From DASXUX01 sp036504595 (GTDB lineage: Bacteria; Planctomycetota; SZUA-567; H5-PLA8), in NCBI GenBank assembly GCA_036504595.1, contig DASXUX010000065.1, positions 1 to 64,000 of the forward strand: a stretch of DNA of 64,000 nucleotides, written 5' to 3'. This document shows, piece after piece, positions 57,301 to 64,000 of this stretch; the first letter of the stretch is position 1; the number at the start of each line of letters is the position of its first letter. The notes beneath the pieces are model-generated. The model saw only the letters and a list, made by a program, of their open reading frames with translations. It did no database searches and had not been told where the DNA came from. Both the position numbers and the translations under genes were made by a program.

Positions 57301-60300
57301 ACGATGGACTGATTGCCTGCGGTCTTCAGCGTGGCGCTGAAGCTGTGAATGCCGGCGTCAGCGGGAACGAAGGCGTAGTCTTGGGGAAGGAGCGCTTTTC
57401 CGTCCGTACTCCCGAAACTCACCGTTCCCGTGTAGCCGGTGGCGGTGTTTCCGTACGCATCCTTTGCGGTCAACGTGATGTCGCCAGCGGCCCCGGCGGT
57501 CATTGGCGAGGGGAAACCGGACACGACCAGGGTGTAGGCAGGCGCGGGGTTCACGACGATGCCCGATTGTGTGCCGGCGATAGTTTCTGTTGCTGCGTCC
57601 GTCGCGGTGAGCGACTGAGTGCCCGTCGTCTTGGGTGTAAAACTGAAGGTCTGGACGCCGTTGTCGCCAGACACGAACGTATGGTCCGCCGGCAACTCCG
57701 CCCGTCCATCCGTGCTGGTGAACTGGATGGTTCCTGTGTATCCAGTCGCAGTATTTCCATAGAGATCCTGTGCCATCACCGTGAAATTACCCGGGTCGCC
57801 GGCGATCGTCGGCGATGGAAAGCCGGATACCACCAGCGCGCAGGCGGAAGCGGGGTTCACGACGATGCTGGACTGCGTCCCCGTGATCGTTCCTGTTGTT
57901 TTGTCCGTCGCAGTGATGGACCAGCTGCCGGCGGTCTTGAGCGTAACGCTGAAGGTGTGAACGCCGTTATCAGCGGGCACGAAGGTATAGTCCGCAGGCA
58001 GCTCCGCCAGTCCATCCGTGCTGGCAAACTGAATGGTTCCTGTGTACCCCGTGACAGTATTCGCATAGACATCCTTGGCCGTCACCGTCACGATGCCGGC
58101 GTCCCCGGCGGTCGTTGGCGAGGGGAAGCCGGACACGGCCAGGGTGCTGGCAGGCGCGGGGTTCACGTCTATGTCGGACTGCGTGCCTGGGATCGTCCCC
58201 AGCACTATGTCCGTGGCGGTGATGGACTGACTGCCTGCGATCTTGAGTGTGACGCTGAAGCTGTGAACGCCGTTGTCACCGGACACAAACGTATAGTCCG
58301 CCGGCAACTCCGCCTGTCCATCCGTGCTGGTGAAATGGATGGTCCCTGTGTACCCAGTAAGCAGGTTATCAAAAAGATCCTTGGCCGTCACCGTAACGTT
58401 ACCCAATTCCCCGGCAGTTTTTGGCGACGGGAAACCCGAGACGAACAGCCTGCCGCTTGCGGGATTTATCGTTATATCAAACTGTGTGCCCGTGAGCGTT
58501 CCGGTCACGGTGTCAGTGGCGGTGATCGACTGAGTGCCTGTGGTTTTAAGCGTAACGCTGAAGGTGTGAACGCCCTTGTCACTGGACAGGAACGTGTAGT
58601 CGGCTGGCAATTCCGCCTGCGCATCCGAGCTGGTGAAATGGATGGTTCCGCTGTATCCCGTTGCCGTATTTCCGTAGAGATCCATGGCTCTCACCGTGAC
58701 ATCGCCAGCAGCCCCGGCAGTTGTCGCCGATGGGAAACCAGATACGAGCAGCGTGCTGGCACCGGCAGGGTTCACGGTGATGCTGGACTGCGTGCCCGCG
58801 ATCGTTCCTGCCGCTGCGTCGGTCGCGGTGATGGACTGACTGCCGGCGGTCTTGAGCGTAACGCTGAAGGTGTGAACGCCGTTATCAGCGGGCACGAATG
58901 TATAGTCCGCCGGCAACGCCGCCTGTGCGTCCGTGCTGGTGAAATGGATGGTTCCGCTATATCCAGTCGCTGTGTTTCCACAGAGGTCCATGGCGCGCAC
59001 TGTGACATCGCCGGCATCCCCGGCCGTTGTCGGCGATGGGAAACCGGACACGACCAGAGTGCTGGCGCCGGCGGGGTTCACGGTGATGCTGGACTGCGTG
59101 CCCGTGATCGTTCCTGCCGCTTTGTCCGTCGCGGAGATGGACCAACTGCCTGCAGTCTTGAGCGTAACGTTGAAGGTGTGGACACCCTTGTCACTGGAAA
59201 GGAACATGTAGTCGCCAGGCAACGCCGCCTGTGCATCCGTGCTGGTGAAATGGATGGTTCCGCTATATCCCGCCGTATTTCCGTAGGCATCCTGGGCTCT
59301 CACTGAGACCGTGCCTGCAACCCCGGCTGTCGTCGGCGACGGAAAGCCCTCCACCTGCAGCCGTGTGGCTGGACCCACAATCGCAATCACCTGAGAGTCG
59401 CTGGGGATGCCGTTGACGTATACCGTCACTGAGGCAGGCCCGATCGGGAAGCCGGTGACCGGCTTGCTCGTAAAAGACGTGTTCGACCACGGCTTCGCCG
59501 GATCGGGCAGCAGGAAGGCCGTCTGTTCGTTGGACAGGCTGCGCAGTTGGACCAGCGGGTAGTTGGTGGCGGAACTGGTGGTACCGCTGCCTGAAGCCTC
59601 GGACAGTCCTTTGAACTGTCCGCCCGATACAGTCAAAGAGGATCCCAAGCTCAACGGCGAAGTCGCCTGCGCCAGGGTTGGCTGCCAGGACGACGAATAC
59701 CCTAGATCCTCGCCATATACTTCGGCGCTGGACATCCAAGTGCCATTAGAGCCTCCCGCGACGAGCACCTTCCCGCTGGGCAGCAGCGTCGCCGTGTGAA
59801 CCTCGCGCGCACCGAAGGCCATTGAGGCAGCGCTCGCCCAGATGCCCGTTGCCGGGTCGTAGACTTCGACGCCGGACAGATAAGAGCCGTTATAGCCCCC
59901 CGCGACGAGCACCTTCCCGCTCGGCAGCAGCGTCGCCGTGTGCGAGATCCGTGTTGTGGCCATCAAGCCCGTGTTTGTCCAGAGGTCCGTCGCCGGGTCG
60001 TAGACTTCAGCGCTGGACAGATAAGCGCCATTGTAGCCCCCTGCGACAAGCACCTTCCCGCTGGGCAGCAGCGTCGCCGTGTAAAAACGACGCGCCGTGG
60101 CCAACGAGCTTACGGTGGTCCAGGCGCCCGTCCCCGGGTCGTAAACTTCGGCGCTGGCTAAGTAACCGCCGCCGTTCTGGCCCCCCGCGATGAGCACGCT
60201 CCCGCTGAGCAGCAACGTCGCCGTGTGATAACGGCGCGCCGCAGCCAACGGGCCCGTGGCGGTCCATAGGCCCGTCGCCGGGTCGTACACTTCGGCGCTG

Positions 60301-61772
60301 GACAGATAAGAGCCGTTATATCCGCCCGCGATGAGCACCTTCCCGCTGGACAGCAGCGTCGCCGTCTGGTAGGCGCTGGCGAGCGTCGAGCCCGTGGCCG
60401 CCCAAGTGCCCGTCGCGGGGTCGTACACTTCGGCGCTGGAAAGATAACTGCTGCCGTTCCACCCCCCCGCGACGAGTACCGTCCCGTTGGGCAGCAGCGT
60501 CGCCGTGTGAGAACGGCGCGCCGCGACCAGGGAGCCCGTGGCGCTCCACAAGCCCGTCGCCGGGTCGTAAACTTCGGCGCTGGATAAATAAGAGCCGTTA
60601 TACCCGCCCGCGACGAGCACCTTCCCGTTGGGCAGTAACGTCGCCGTATGATAATAGCGCGCTGCGGCCAGCGAGCTGGTGCCTGTCCAGGCGCTCGTCG
60701 CCGGGTCGTACACTTCGGCACTGGAAAGAGTAATACTGCTGCCGTAGCCCCCTGCGACGAGCACCTTGCCGCTGGACAGCATCGTCGCAGTATGTACATA
60801 GTGCTGGGTGGCCAGCGAACCTGTGCTCTTCCAGTTGCCTGTCCCCGCGTCGTACAGTTCAGCACTGGAAAGACCCGTCCCTCCCGCGATGAGCACCATC
60901 CCGCTGGGCAGCAGCGTCGCCGTGTGCCAGTCGCGCGCGGCGGCCATAGAATTGATGCTCGTCCAGGCGCCCGTCGCCAGGTCGTACACCTCGGCGCTGG
61001 AAAGACGACTGCTGGAGGAAAGGCCCCCCGCGACGAGCACTTTGCCGCTGGGCAGCAGCGTCGCCGTGTGATAGCGGCGCGCGGTGGCCATTGTACCCGT
61101 GGACGTCCAAGTGCCCGTCGCGGGGTTGTAGACCGCGGCGCCGGACAGATAGGCGCCGTTGTACCCCCCGGCAACGAGCACCTTCCCGCTGGGCAGAAGC
61201 GTCGCCGTGTGAGAAATACGCGCAGTGGGCAGCGACCCCGTGGCCGTCCACGTGCCCGTCGCCGGGTTGTACAGTTCGGCACTGGAAGGATAAGTGCCGC
61301 CGTTCCAGTTATATCCTCCCGCGACGAGCACCTTCCCGTTGGGCAACAGCGTCGCCGTATGAGATGCGCGCGCGGTGCCCAGCGAACCCGTGCTCGTCCA
61401 TGCGCCGGTCGCCGGGTCGTACACTTCGGCGCTGGAAAGAGCACCGTAGCCGTAAGACCCACCCACAACGAGCACCTTCCCGTTGAGCAGGAGCGTCGCC
61501 GTGTGATCATGGCGCCCGGTGGCCAAGGAGCCGGTAGCCGTCCAGGTGCCCGTCGCCGGGTCATACAGTTCGGCGCTGGATAGATAATAGGTGGTGGTGT
61601 TATACCCGCCCGCGACAAGCACCTTCCCGCTGGGCAGCAACGTCGCCGTGTGTTCTCTGCGCACGATAGCCATGGAGTCGGTAGTGGTCCAGTCGGCGGC
61701 GTGTGCAGAAGACGCCAGCAGCACCAGGCGCAGCACGACCCAGCAGAAAACAATGCAGAAAGATTGTTTCAT
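54393..61772 (-). CDS. Giant secreted kelch / Ig-repeat / MBG / PKD protein, 2459 aa
   Basis: The signal peptide is FCIVFCWVVLRLVLLASSAHA. Domains in order: 14 kelch-type repeats (about 25-690; HTATLLPSGKVLVAGGYN ... SSAEVYDPATGTW), enough for two seven-bladed propellers; a short linker; 8 Ig/filamin-like repeats of about 98 aa (about 800-1580; SGFPSPTTAG, YSGTIHFTSTD); MBG-type repeats (about 1730-2180; LSQVYDGNSKSVRVTT); a PKD domain (ITYLWNFGDSTTASGSGVSH); a Ca-binding DADGDGFSDEVE hinge; and a C-terminal domain of about 140 aa. There is no LPxTG or clear anchor. Probable adhesin or surface binding protein. ATG 61772 is preferred over an upstream Met because it opens the signal peptide. 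It is convergent with the small membrane gene. Confidence 0.9.
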   Translation of the reverse strand: MKQSFCIVFCWVVLRLVLLASSAHAADWTTTDSMAIVRREHTATLLPSGKVLVAGGYNTTTYYLSSAELYDPATGTWTATGSLATGRHDHTATLLLNGKVLVVGGSYGYGALSSAEVYDPATGAWTSTGSLGTARASHTATLLPNGKVLVAGGYNWNGGTYPSSAELYNPATGTWTATGSLPTARISHTATLLPSGKVLVAGGYNGAYLSGAAVYNPATGTWTSTGTMATARRYHTATLLPSGKVLVAGGLSSSSRLSSAEVYDLATGAWTSINSMAAARDWHTATLLPSGMVLIAGGTGLSSAELYDAGTGNWKSTGSLATQHYVHTATMLSSGKVLVAGGYGSSITLSSAEVYDPATSAWTGTSSLAAARYYHTATLLPNGKVLVAGGYNGSYLSSAEVYDPATGLWSATGSLVAARRSHTATLLPNGTVLVAGGWNGSSYLSSAEVYDPATGTWAATGSTLASAYQTATLLSSGKVLIAGGYNGSYLSSAEVYDPATGLWTATGPLAAARRYHTATLLLSGSVLIAGGQNGGGYLASAEVYDPGTGAWTTVSSLATARRFYTATLLPSGKVLVAGGYNGAYLSSAEVYDPATDLWTNTGLMATTRISHTATLLPSGKVLVAGGYNGSYLSGVEVYDPATGIWASAASMAFGAREVHTATLLPSGKVLVAGGSNGTWMSSAEVYGEDLGYSSSWQPTLAQATSPLSLGSSLTVSGGQFKGLSEASGSGTTSSATNYPLVQLRSLSNEQTAFLLPDPAKPWSNTSFTSKPVTGFPIGPASVTVYVNGIPSDSQVIAIVGPATRLQVEGFPSPTTAGVAGTVSVRAQDAYGNTAGYSGTIHFTSTDAQAALPGDYMFLSSDKGVHTFNVTLKTAGSWSISATDKAAGTITGTQSSITVNPAGASTLVVSGFPSPTTAGDAGDVTVRAMDLCGNTATGYSGTIHFTSTDAQAALPADYTFVPADNGVHTFSVTLKTAGSQSITATDAAAGTIAGTQSSITVNPAGASTLLVSGFPSATTAGAAGDVTVRAMDLYGNTATGYSGTIHFTSSDAQAELPADYTFLSSDKGVHTFSVTLKTTGTQSITATDTVTGTLTGTQFDITINPASGRLFVSGFPSPKTAGELGNVTVTAKDLFDNLLTGYTGTIHFTSTDGQAELPADYTFVSGDNGVHSFSVTLKIAGSQSITATDIVLGTIPGTQSDIDVNPAPASTLAVSGFPSPTTAGDAGIVTVTAKDVYANTVTGYTGTIQFASTDGLAELPADYTFVPADNGVHTFSVTLKTAGSWSITATDKTTGTITGTQSSIVVNPASACALVVSGFPSPTIAGDPGNFTVMAQDLYGNTATGYTGTIQFTSTDGRAELPADHTFVSGDNGVQTFSFTPKTTGTQSLTATDAATETIAGTQSGIVVNPAPAYTLVVSGFPSPMTAGAAGDITLTAKDAYGNTATGYTGTVSFGSTDGKALLPQDYAFVPADAGIHSFSATLKTAGNQSIVATDTAAESITGAQDNISVNSTAASTLIVSDFPSTTTAGYVGSITVTAKDPYDNTATGYRGVIQFTSTDSRAALPLPYQFQPEDGGTQTFGAALSTTGAQSITATDNIMSTINGTQSGIAVYAGLAHHLAIETQPFPQSQIGQVFAEQPAVRIEDAWDNLVESDSSTVVTAALASGPGSLLGTLTAMASGGVATFSDLACDAAGIVTLRFIGDSLLGATSGSIMIDQLSQTIAFGALTNKVFGDTPFTVSATGGASGNAVTFTIISGPATINGSEITLTGAGLVTVRASQAENTNYSAAPDVDQSFIVAKALASISLGALSQIYSGSEHPVAATTNPENLAVLILYDGQPEAPTHSGKYKVTATISDSNYFGDVSDTLVVNKAFATVTIDDATLDQVYTGTARIVTATVSPSSVWLETLYNGVVDAPLADAGTYLVEVRCGAGDYEGGDVGILVVRKKDAALSLTPADLSQVYDGNSKSVRVTTTPEGLGSVSVYYNGSTIPPTNAGTYAVYAELNNTNYRGSVSGTLLIAPKAATVALSSLEHVYDGTAKIAVATTTPSGLSTSVTYEGGSVPVNAGTYTVQAVITDSNSFGSATDTLVIAKAPQAIIFDSMADKTYGDAPFTIGATGGSSGNPITFAVIMGPATAAGVNGSTITVTGAGLVTIRASQAGNANYNAAQNVDQSFIVSKAAAAPAIDSTPTFSPAQPKAGETVAFSAIASDANGDAITYLWNFGDSTTASGSGVSHVYAAAGNYTVMLTVSDGKLSSSASASLTVAAATTGGPVLPPGEDADGDGFSDEVERTLGSNPNNASDIPGGAEKVQEKGVLSVLKLSIKLNFAKPVGNDSIGLSGLLPIPEGFTINGQVVVVDVGGVVKSFKLDLKGQSPKGNDSLAVGVKAGKTGTPLQVAKFAVKLSKGSFAAALADSGLANATTSGKLTVPVSVIFNGMLLSKSVPQAYKATKDKSGATK
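57030..59370. repeat. Eight tandem coding repeats of about 294 bp
   Basis: Units encode Ig/filamin-like domains that are highly similar at DNA level, especially units 2-3 (58680-59280). This suggests recent duplication or gene conversion. Confidence 0.9.
59700..61700. repeat. Fourteen tandem kelch-coding repeats of about 141 bp
   Basis: Each unit contains the core encoding HTATLLPSGKVLVAGG. Variable bases concentrate in the short loop after GGYN and in the segment before HTA. Confidence 0.9.
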
Positions 61773-62599
61773 GATGATTCCATTCTCCTGTGTGAGCACA
61801 GAAGCTAGGGGGCAGCCGTGGAGACGATATATGATATTTGCTCAAAACGCCAACCATTACCTGGGGTGATCAAAAAGTGAGGCTCTGTGGCGTCAGAATC
61901 TACTTCGAACACTCGAGGAATGTTGGCGTGCGTTTAGCGCAATGGCGTTCTTTTCTTTTTAACGTTTTTCTTTGCGGTTCCTTTGCGGTAGCCACTGCGA
62001 AAACCTGCGTTTCTTCGCATTGATCTGCAATTTAGGCGGAAGCTACCGACTCAACCTCGTTTCCCTATTGCTTTGGACTGCAAAGAATTGCGTTTATCTG
62101 CGCGCCAATTCTACGTAAGTCTTTACAAAGCAGGCACTTCCAGACCAAACTGCGAAGGCTGAGGTCGAAGGTTCGAATCCCTCCGGGTACGCCATTTTAT
62201 CTTTCTAAGCCCCAAAGAGTTGTACGAACGCTGCCAAAAACCGCGAGGAGGCCAAACGGCTTTCTTTGCGGTTCTTTTGCAGTGGAAAACCAGCCACCAC
62301 GGGAAATCCTCAAGGGAAACGCCTGCGAACCCGCCGCTAATTCGCGCGCAGAAGGCTGAGGTCGGAGGTTCAAGAATGATCTTGTGCAACGGCATCGGTA
62401 CAAGGATCCGCTCCGAAATTCGGGAACGGACAAGAATCACACACCCCCCTCATTGTCGATGAGGATCGCTCGCCAAGAAGGATGCTTTCGATGAGTACTC
62501 GCGCCGCTAACTAGTTCGCCCTCATTTGCCGCTGGATATTTCCCTTCCGCGCGCAATAACAGTTCGTCACAGATTATGGCACCTTTGGAGGCCTATTAC
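61773..62599. other. Non-coding stretch with tRNA scraps and CTTTGCGGTTC words
   Basis: Short T-rich repeats of TTCTTTGCGGTTC occur at about 61969-61990 and 62260-62278; a reverse relative is near 12960. tRNA-like scraps are at about 62139-62192 and 62348-62375. No protein gene is seen; the minus-strand frame containing RRDSNLRPQPSQ is a typical false peptide read from tRNA-like sequence. Confidence 0.6.
62152..62192 (+). pseudogene. 3' end of a tRNA gene (T-arm, acceptor, CCA)
   Basis: GGTCGAAGGTTCGAATCCCT leads into CCGGGTACGCCA: a T-arm with one mismatch, an acceptor strand CGGGTAC, G, then CCA. The 5' acceptor strand GTACCCG is absent upstream, so it is not a whole tRNA. Part of the same sequence (GAAGGCTGAGGTCGGAGGTTC) is repeated, more decayed, near 62350. 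The T-arm resembles, in inverted orientation, the one at 53231-53282. Confidence 0.55.
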
Positions 62600-64000
62600 A
62601 TGAGCCGGCCAATTCTGTTTATGCTGGTCGGGTTTGCGGCGTGCGCCGGCATTGGAGCTCTCTGCGGCGCTGCGTTTTTCAACCGCACCAAAGCCCCGGC
62701 GCTTGCTGCCAAGATCACTGAAATGGAAGCGAGCGCGCAGGCCCAGCAGAAGTCGTTGAACGCCGAGGGGGCACAGCTCGAGGCACAACTTGCTGAACGA
62801 AAACAGCAAGTCCAACAACTCCGGTCCGAACTCGAAACCCGCCTGACTTCAGAACAACTGATGGAACTGCACGGCGGTGAACAAGCGCTGAAGAAAGTTC
62901 ATCGCGAGACAGCCTTAGAGCTCTTTCGGCTGCAACAGGAGTCCCTTGAGGCAAGGACAAAGGCGGCGAAACTTAAGGCCGAGGTCGATTACCGCGCGAC
63001 CGCGGATTCCAAAGCAAAAGCGACGGAAGAAAAAGTCCCCGCCACCGAAGCGCAGCGCAAAGAGGTTCTCGCCGCCAAGATCAAAGCCGGAGAACTGCAC
63101 GAACTGCTCAGTATCCCCTTTGAAGGACATTTTCCTAACATCTTCGTCGAACCAAGCGGACGCTTTGCAGTTATTGATGCGCCTTCAGGATTGCGATTGT
63201 TAGACCTGGCCGATGTCACCCGGGACGATGTCGTCTATCGCTGCCCAAACGAGTTTCGAGCGCCGGAACACGTGACCGGAGCGGCGACTGAACAACATTT
63301 GGCGCTGGCCTGGACGGAGAACACGATGTTCCGCGACCAGAACAGCGCCGAATTCATGGTCGTGAACCTGGCGACGCGGCGGGGACTTCCTGTCGATCTC
63401 AAACGAAAAAGCGTTCGGCACCTAGCCGTGTGCCCCATGCCTGGCGAGGAGTGGCTGCTGGCATATTCGTTTGTTCCTGACGGGATCACGGACTTCCTCA
63501 ATCCGGACATTCTGCACTACGGACTGCTGTTTCTGGACAATTCCGGCAAGGTAATCGAAGAGCCGCTACCGTTTAGCGTCCCCGGCCAAAGCACCCCTCG
63601 CCACGTAGGGGGTATTGCCGCCCTCGAGAAGATTCCAGACGGAGTGGCCGCGGCGCTTGTGGACGGTTCGGGCGTGTGGGTTGTGATCGCAGACGAATCG
63701 CTCGCAACGAAAAAACGCGTATGTATTGGCGAGCGCGCCTACTATCGCACGCAACACTGCCAAGTCGGGCTGGCTTATTCAGAAGGCGCTCTCTGTGTTC
63801 TGTGGCTGGAAAACCAGAGCCTGCATGTTCGCACGCTGAAAGTCACTGGCGAGAATCTATCGCAACCCATACGCCTCACACAGCACGCGCATTACGGCTA
63901 TGCAGGTCCCGCAGCAGTTCCCGGTGGGTTCGTGCTGATCTTTGACGAGGAAACAGCCGACAAGTCCCATGAGCTGCGTACAATGAAGCTCTCGCTCGAC
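62600..64000 (+). CDS. Membrane-anchored coiled-coil protein with beta-rich C-terminal part (runs off window)
   Basis: An uninterrupted frame of 467 codons runs from ATG 62600 to the window end, with TTTGGAGG about 8 bases upstream. The N-terminal helix (RPILFMLVGFAACAGIGALCGAAFF) is a membrane anchor or uncleaved signal. Residues about 30-160 are a Gln/Glu/Lys/Ala-rich coiled coil (EASAQAQQKSLNAEGAQLEA). From about residue 170 the sequence is beta-rich with propeller-like strands (GHFPNIFVEPSGRFAVIDAP, RLLDLADVTRDDVVYRCP, VAAALVDGSGVWVVIAD). I recognise no named family. It probably faces the periplasm. Confidence 0.8.
   Translation, partial: MSRPILFMLVGFAACAGIGALCGAAFFNRTKAPALAAKITEMEASAQAQQKSLNAEGAQLEAQLAERKQQVQQLRSELETRLTSEQLMELHGGEQALKKVHRETALELFRLQQESLEARTKAAKLKAEVDYRATADSKAKATEEKVPATEAQRKEVLAAKIKAGELHELLSIPFEGHFPNIFVEPSGRFAVIDAPSGLRLLDLADVTRDDVVYRCPNEFRAPEHVTGAATEQHLALAWTENTMFRDQNSAEFMVVNLATRRGLPVDLKRKSVRHLAVCPMPGEEWLLAYSFVPDGITDFLNPDILHYGLLFLDNSGKVIEEPLPFSVPGQSTPRHVGGIAALEKIPDGVAAALVDGSGVWVVIADESLATKKRVCIGERAYYRTQHCQVGLAYSEGALCVLWLENQSLHVRTLKVTGENLSQPIRLTQHAHYGYAGPAAVPGGFVLIFDEETADKSHELRTMKLSLD

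Noticed and set aside
57261..59306. Plus-strand frame of 681 codons opposite the Ig-repeat region
   Set aside because: It exists only because the repeated coding units keep the complementary frame open; peptides are repetitive and Arg/Cys-rich.
62123..62440. Minus-strand frame with WRTRRDSNLRPQPSQ
   Set aside because: This is the well-known false peptide obtained by translating the end of a tRNA gene.

Overview
The window is a roughly 60% GC bacterial segment with long, mostly real genes on both strands. A lipid A-type acyltransferase argues for a diderm. Very large secreted proteins (beta-propellers, CBM9-like domains, VCBS and kelch repeats), paired MoxR ATPases with BatA/DUF58/VWA partners, a planctomycete-style ECF sigma fragment and a HARE-HTH fragment together suggest the PVC group (Planctomycetota/Lentisphaerota) or a similarly built environmental phylum. 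This placement is inference; no rRNA or ribosomal protein is present.

Layout. 1-10 kb: N-terminus of a membrane protein, a small Cys-rich protein, an LpxL-like acyltransferase, an amidohydrolase, a small secreted protein, a C25-like secreted peptidase and an orphan family-5 solute-binding lipoprotein. 10.1-15.0 kb: a four-gene minus-strand operon (nicotinamidase-like hydrolase, VWA protein, PP2C phosphatase, protein kinase with a zinc ribbon). It resembles the TerY-type phosphorylation triad and is preceded by two tandem 21-bp palindromic operators lying over a promoter. 15.1-20.4 kb: DNA-processing genes (Rad3/XPD-like helicase with a nuclease-like N-terminus, exonuclease/GIY-YIG fusion, SbcD-like phosphoesterase). 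20.5-29.3 kb: two giant secreted propeller proteins. 29.9-34.0 kb: a single-chain restriction-modification enzyme packed with palindromic coding repeats. 34.1-52.2 kb: a MoxR/BatA/DUF58/TPR surface-stress cluster, apparently one long plus-strand operon that ends in a secreted GH20-like protein, followed by an AraC-type regulator. 53.2-53.7 kb: a decayed locus (tRNA piece, sigma-factor piece, frameshifted HARE-HTH piece). 54.4-61.8 kb: a 2459-residue secreted kelch/Ig-repeat protein. 62.6 kb to the end: an unfinished membrane-anchored coiled-coil protein.

The most unusual property is the density of small repeats. (1) Many different short palindromes sharing a CCTCC/CCCTC/GTCCC-type loop, but with unrelated stems, sit in frame inside at least ten genes, most densely in the restriction-modification gene. 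(2) A 123-bp MITE-like element has 19-bp perfect terminal inverted repeats and a 10-bp direct flanking repeat. (3) Two distant intergenic regions share a composite element: an array built around GCACATGTG, a 'TCAGAACCG' module and a conserved AT-rich tail of about 105 bp. (4) Several different 7- to 9-mer tandem arrays occur next to or inside genes, two of them forming the N-terminus or signal peptide of a secreted protein. (5) A 48-bp repeat occurs identically in an intergenic region and inside a coding sequence.
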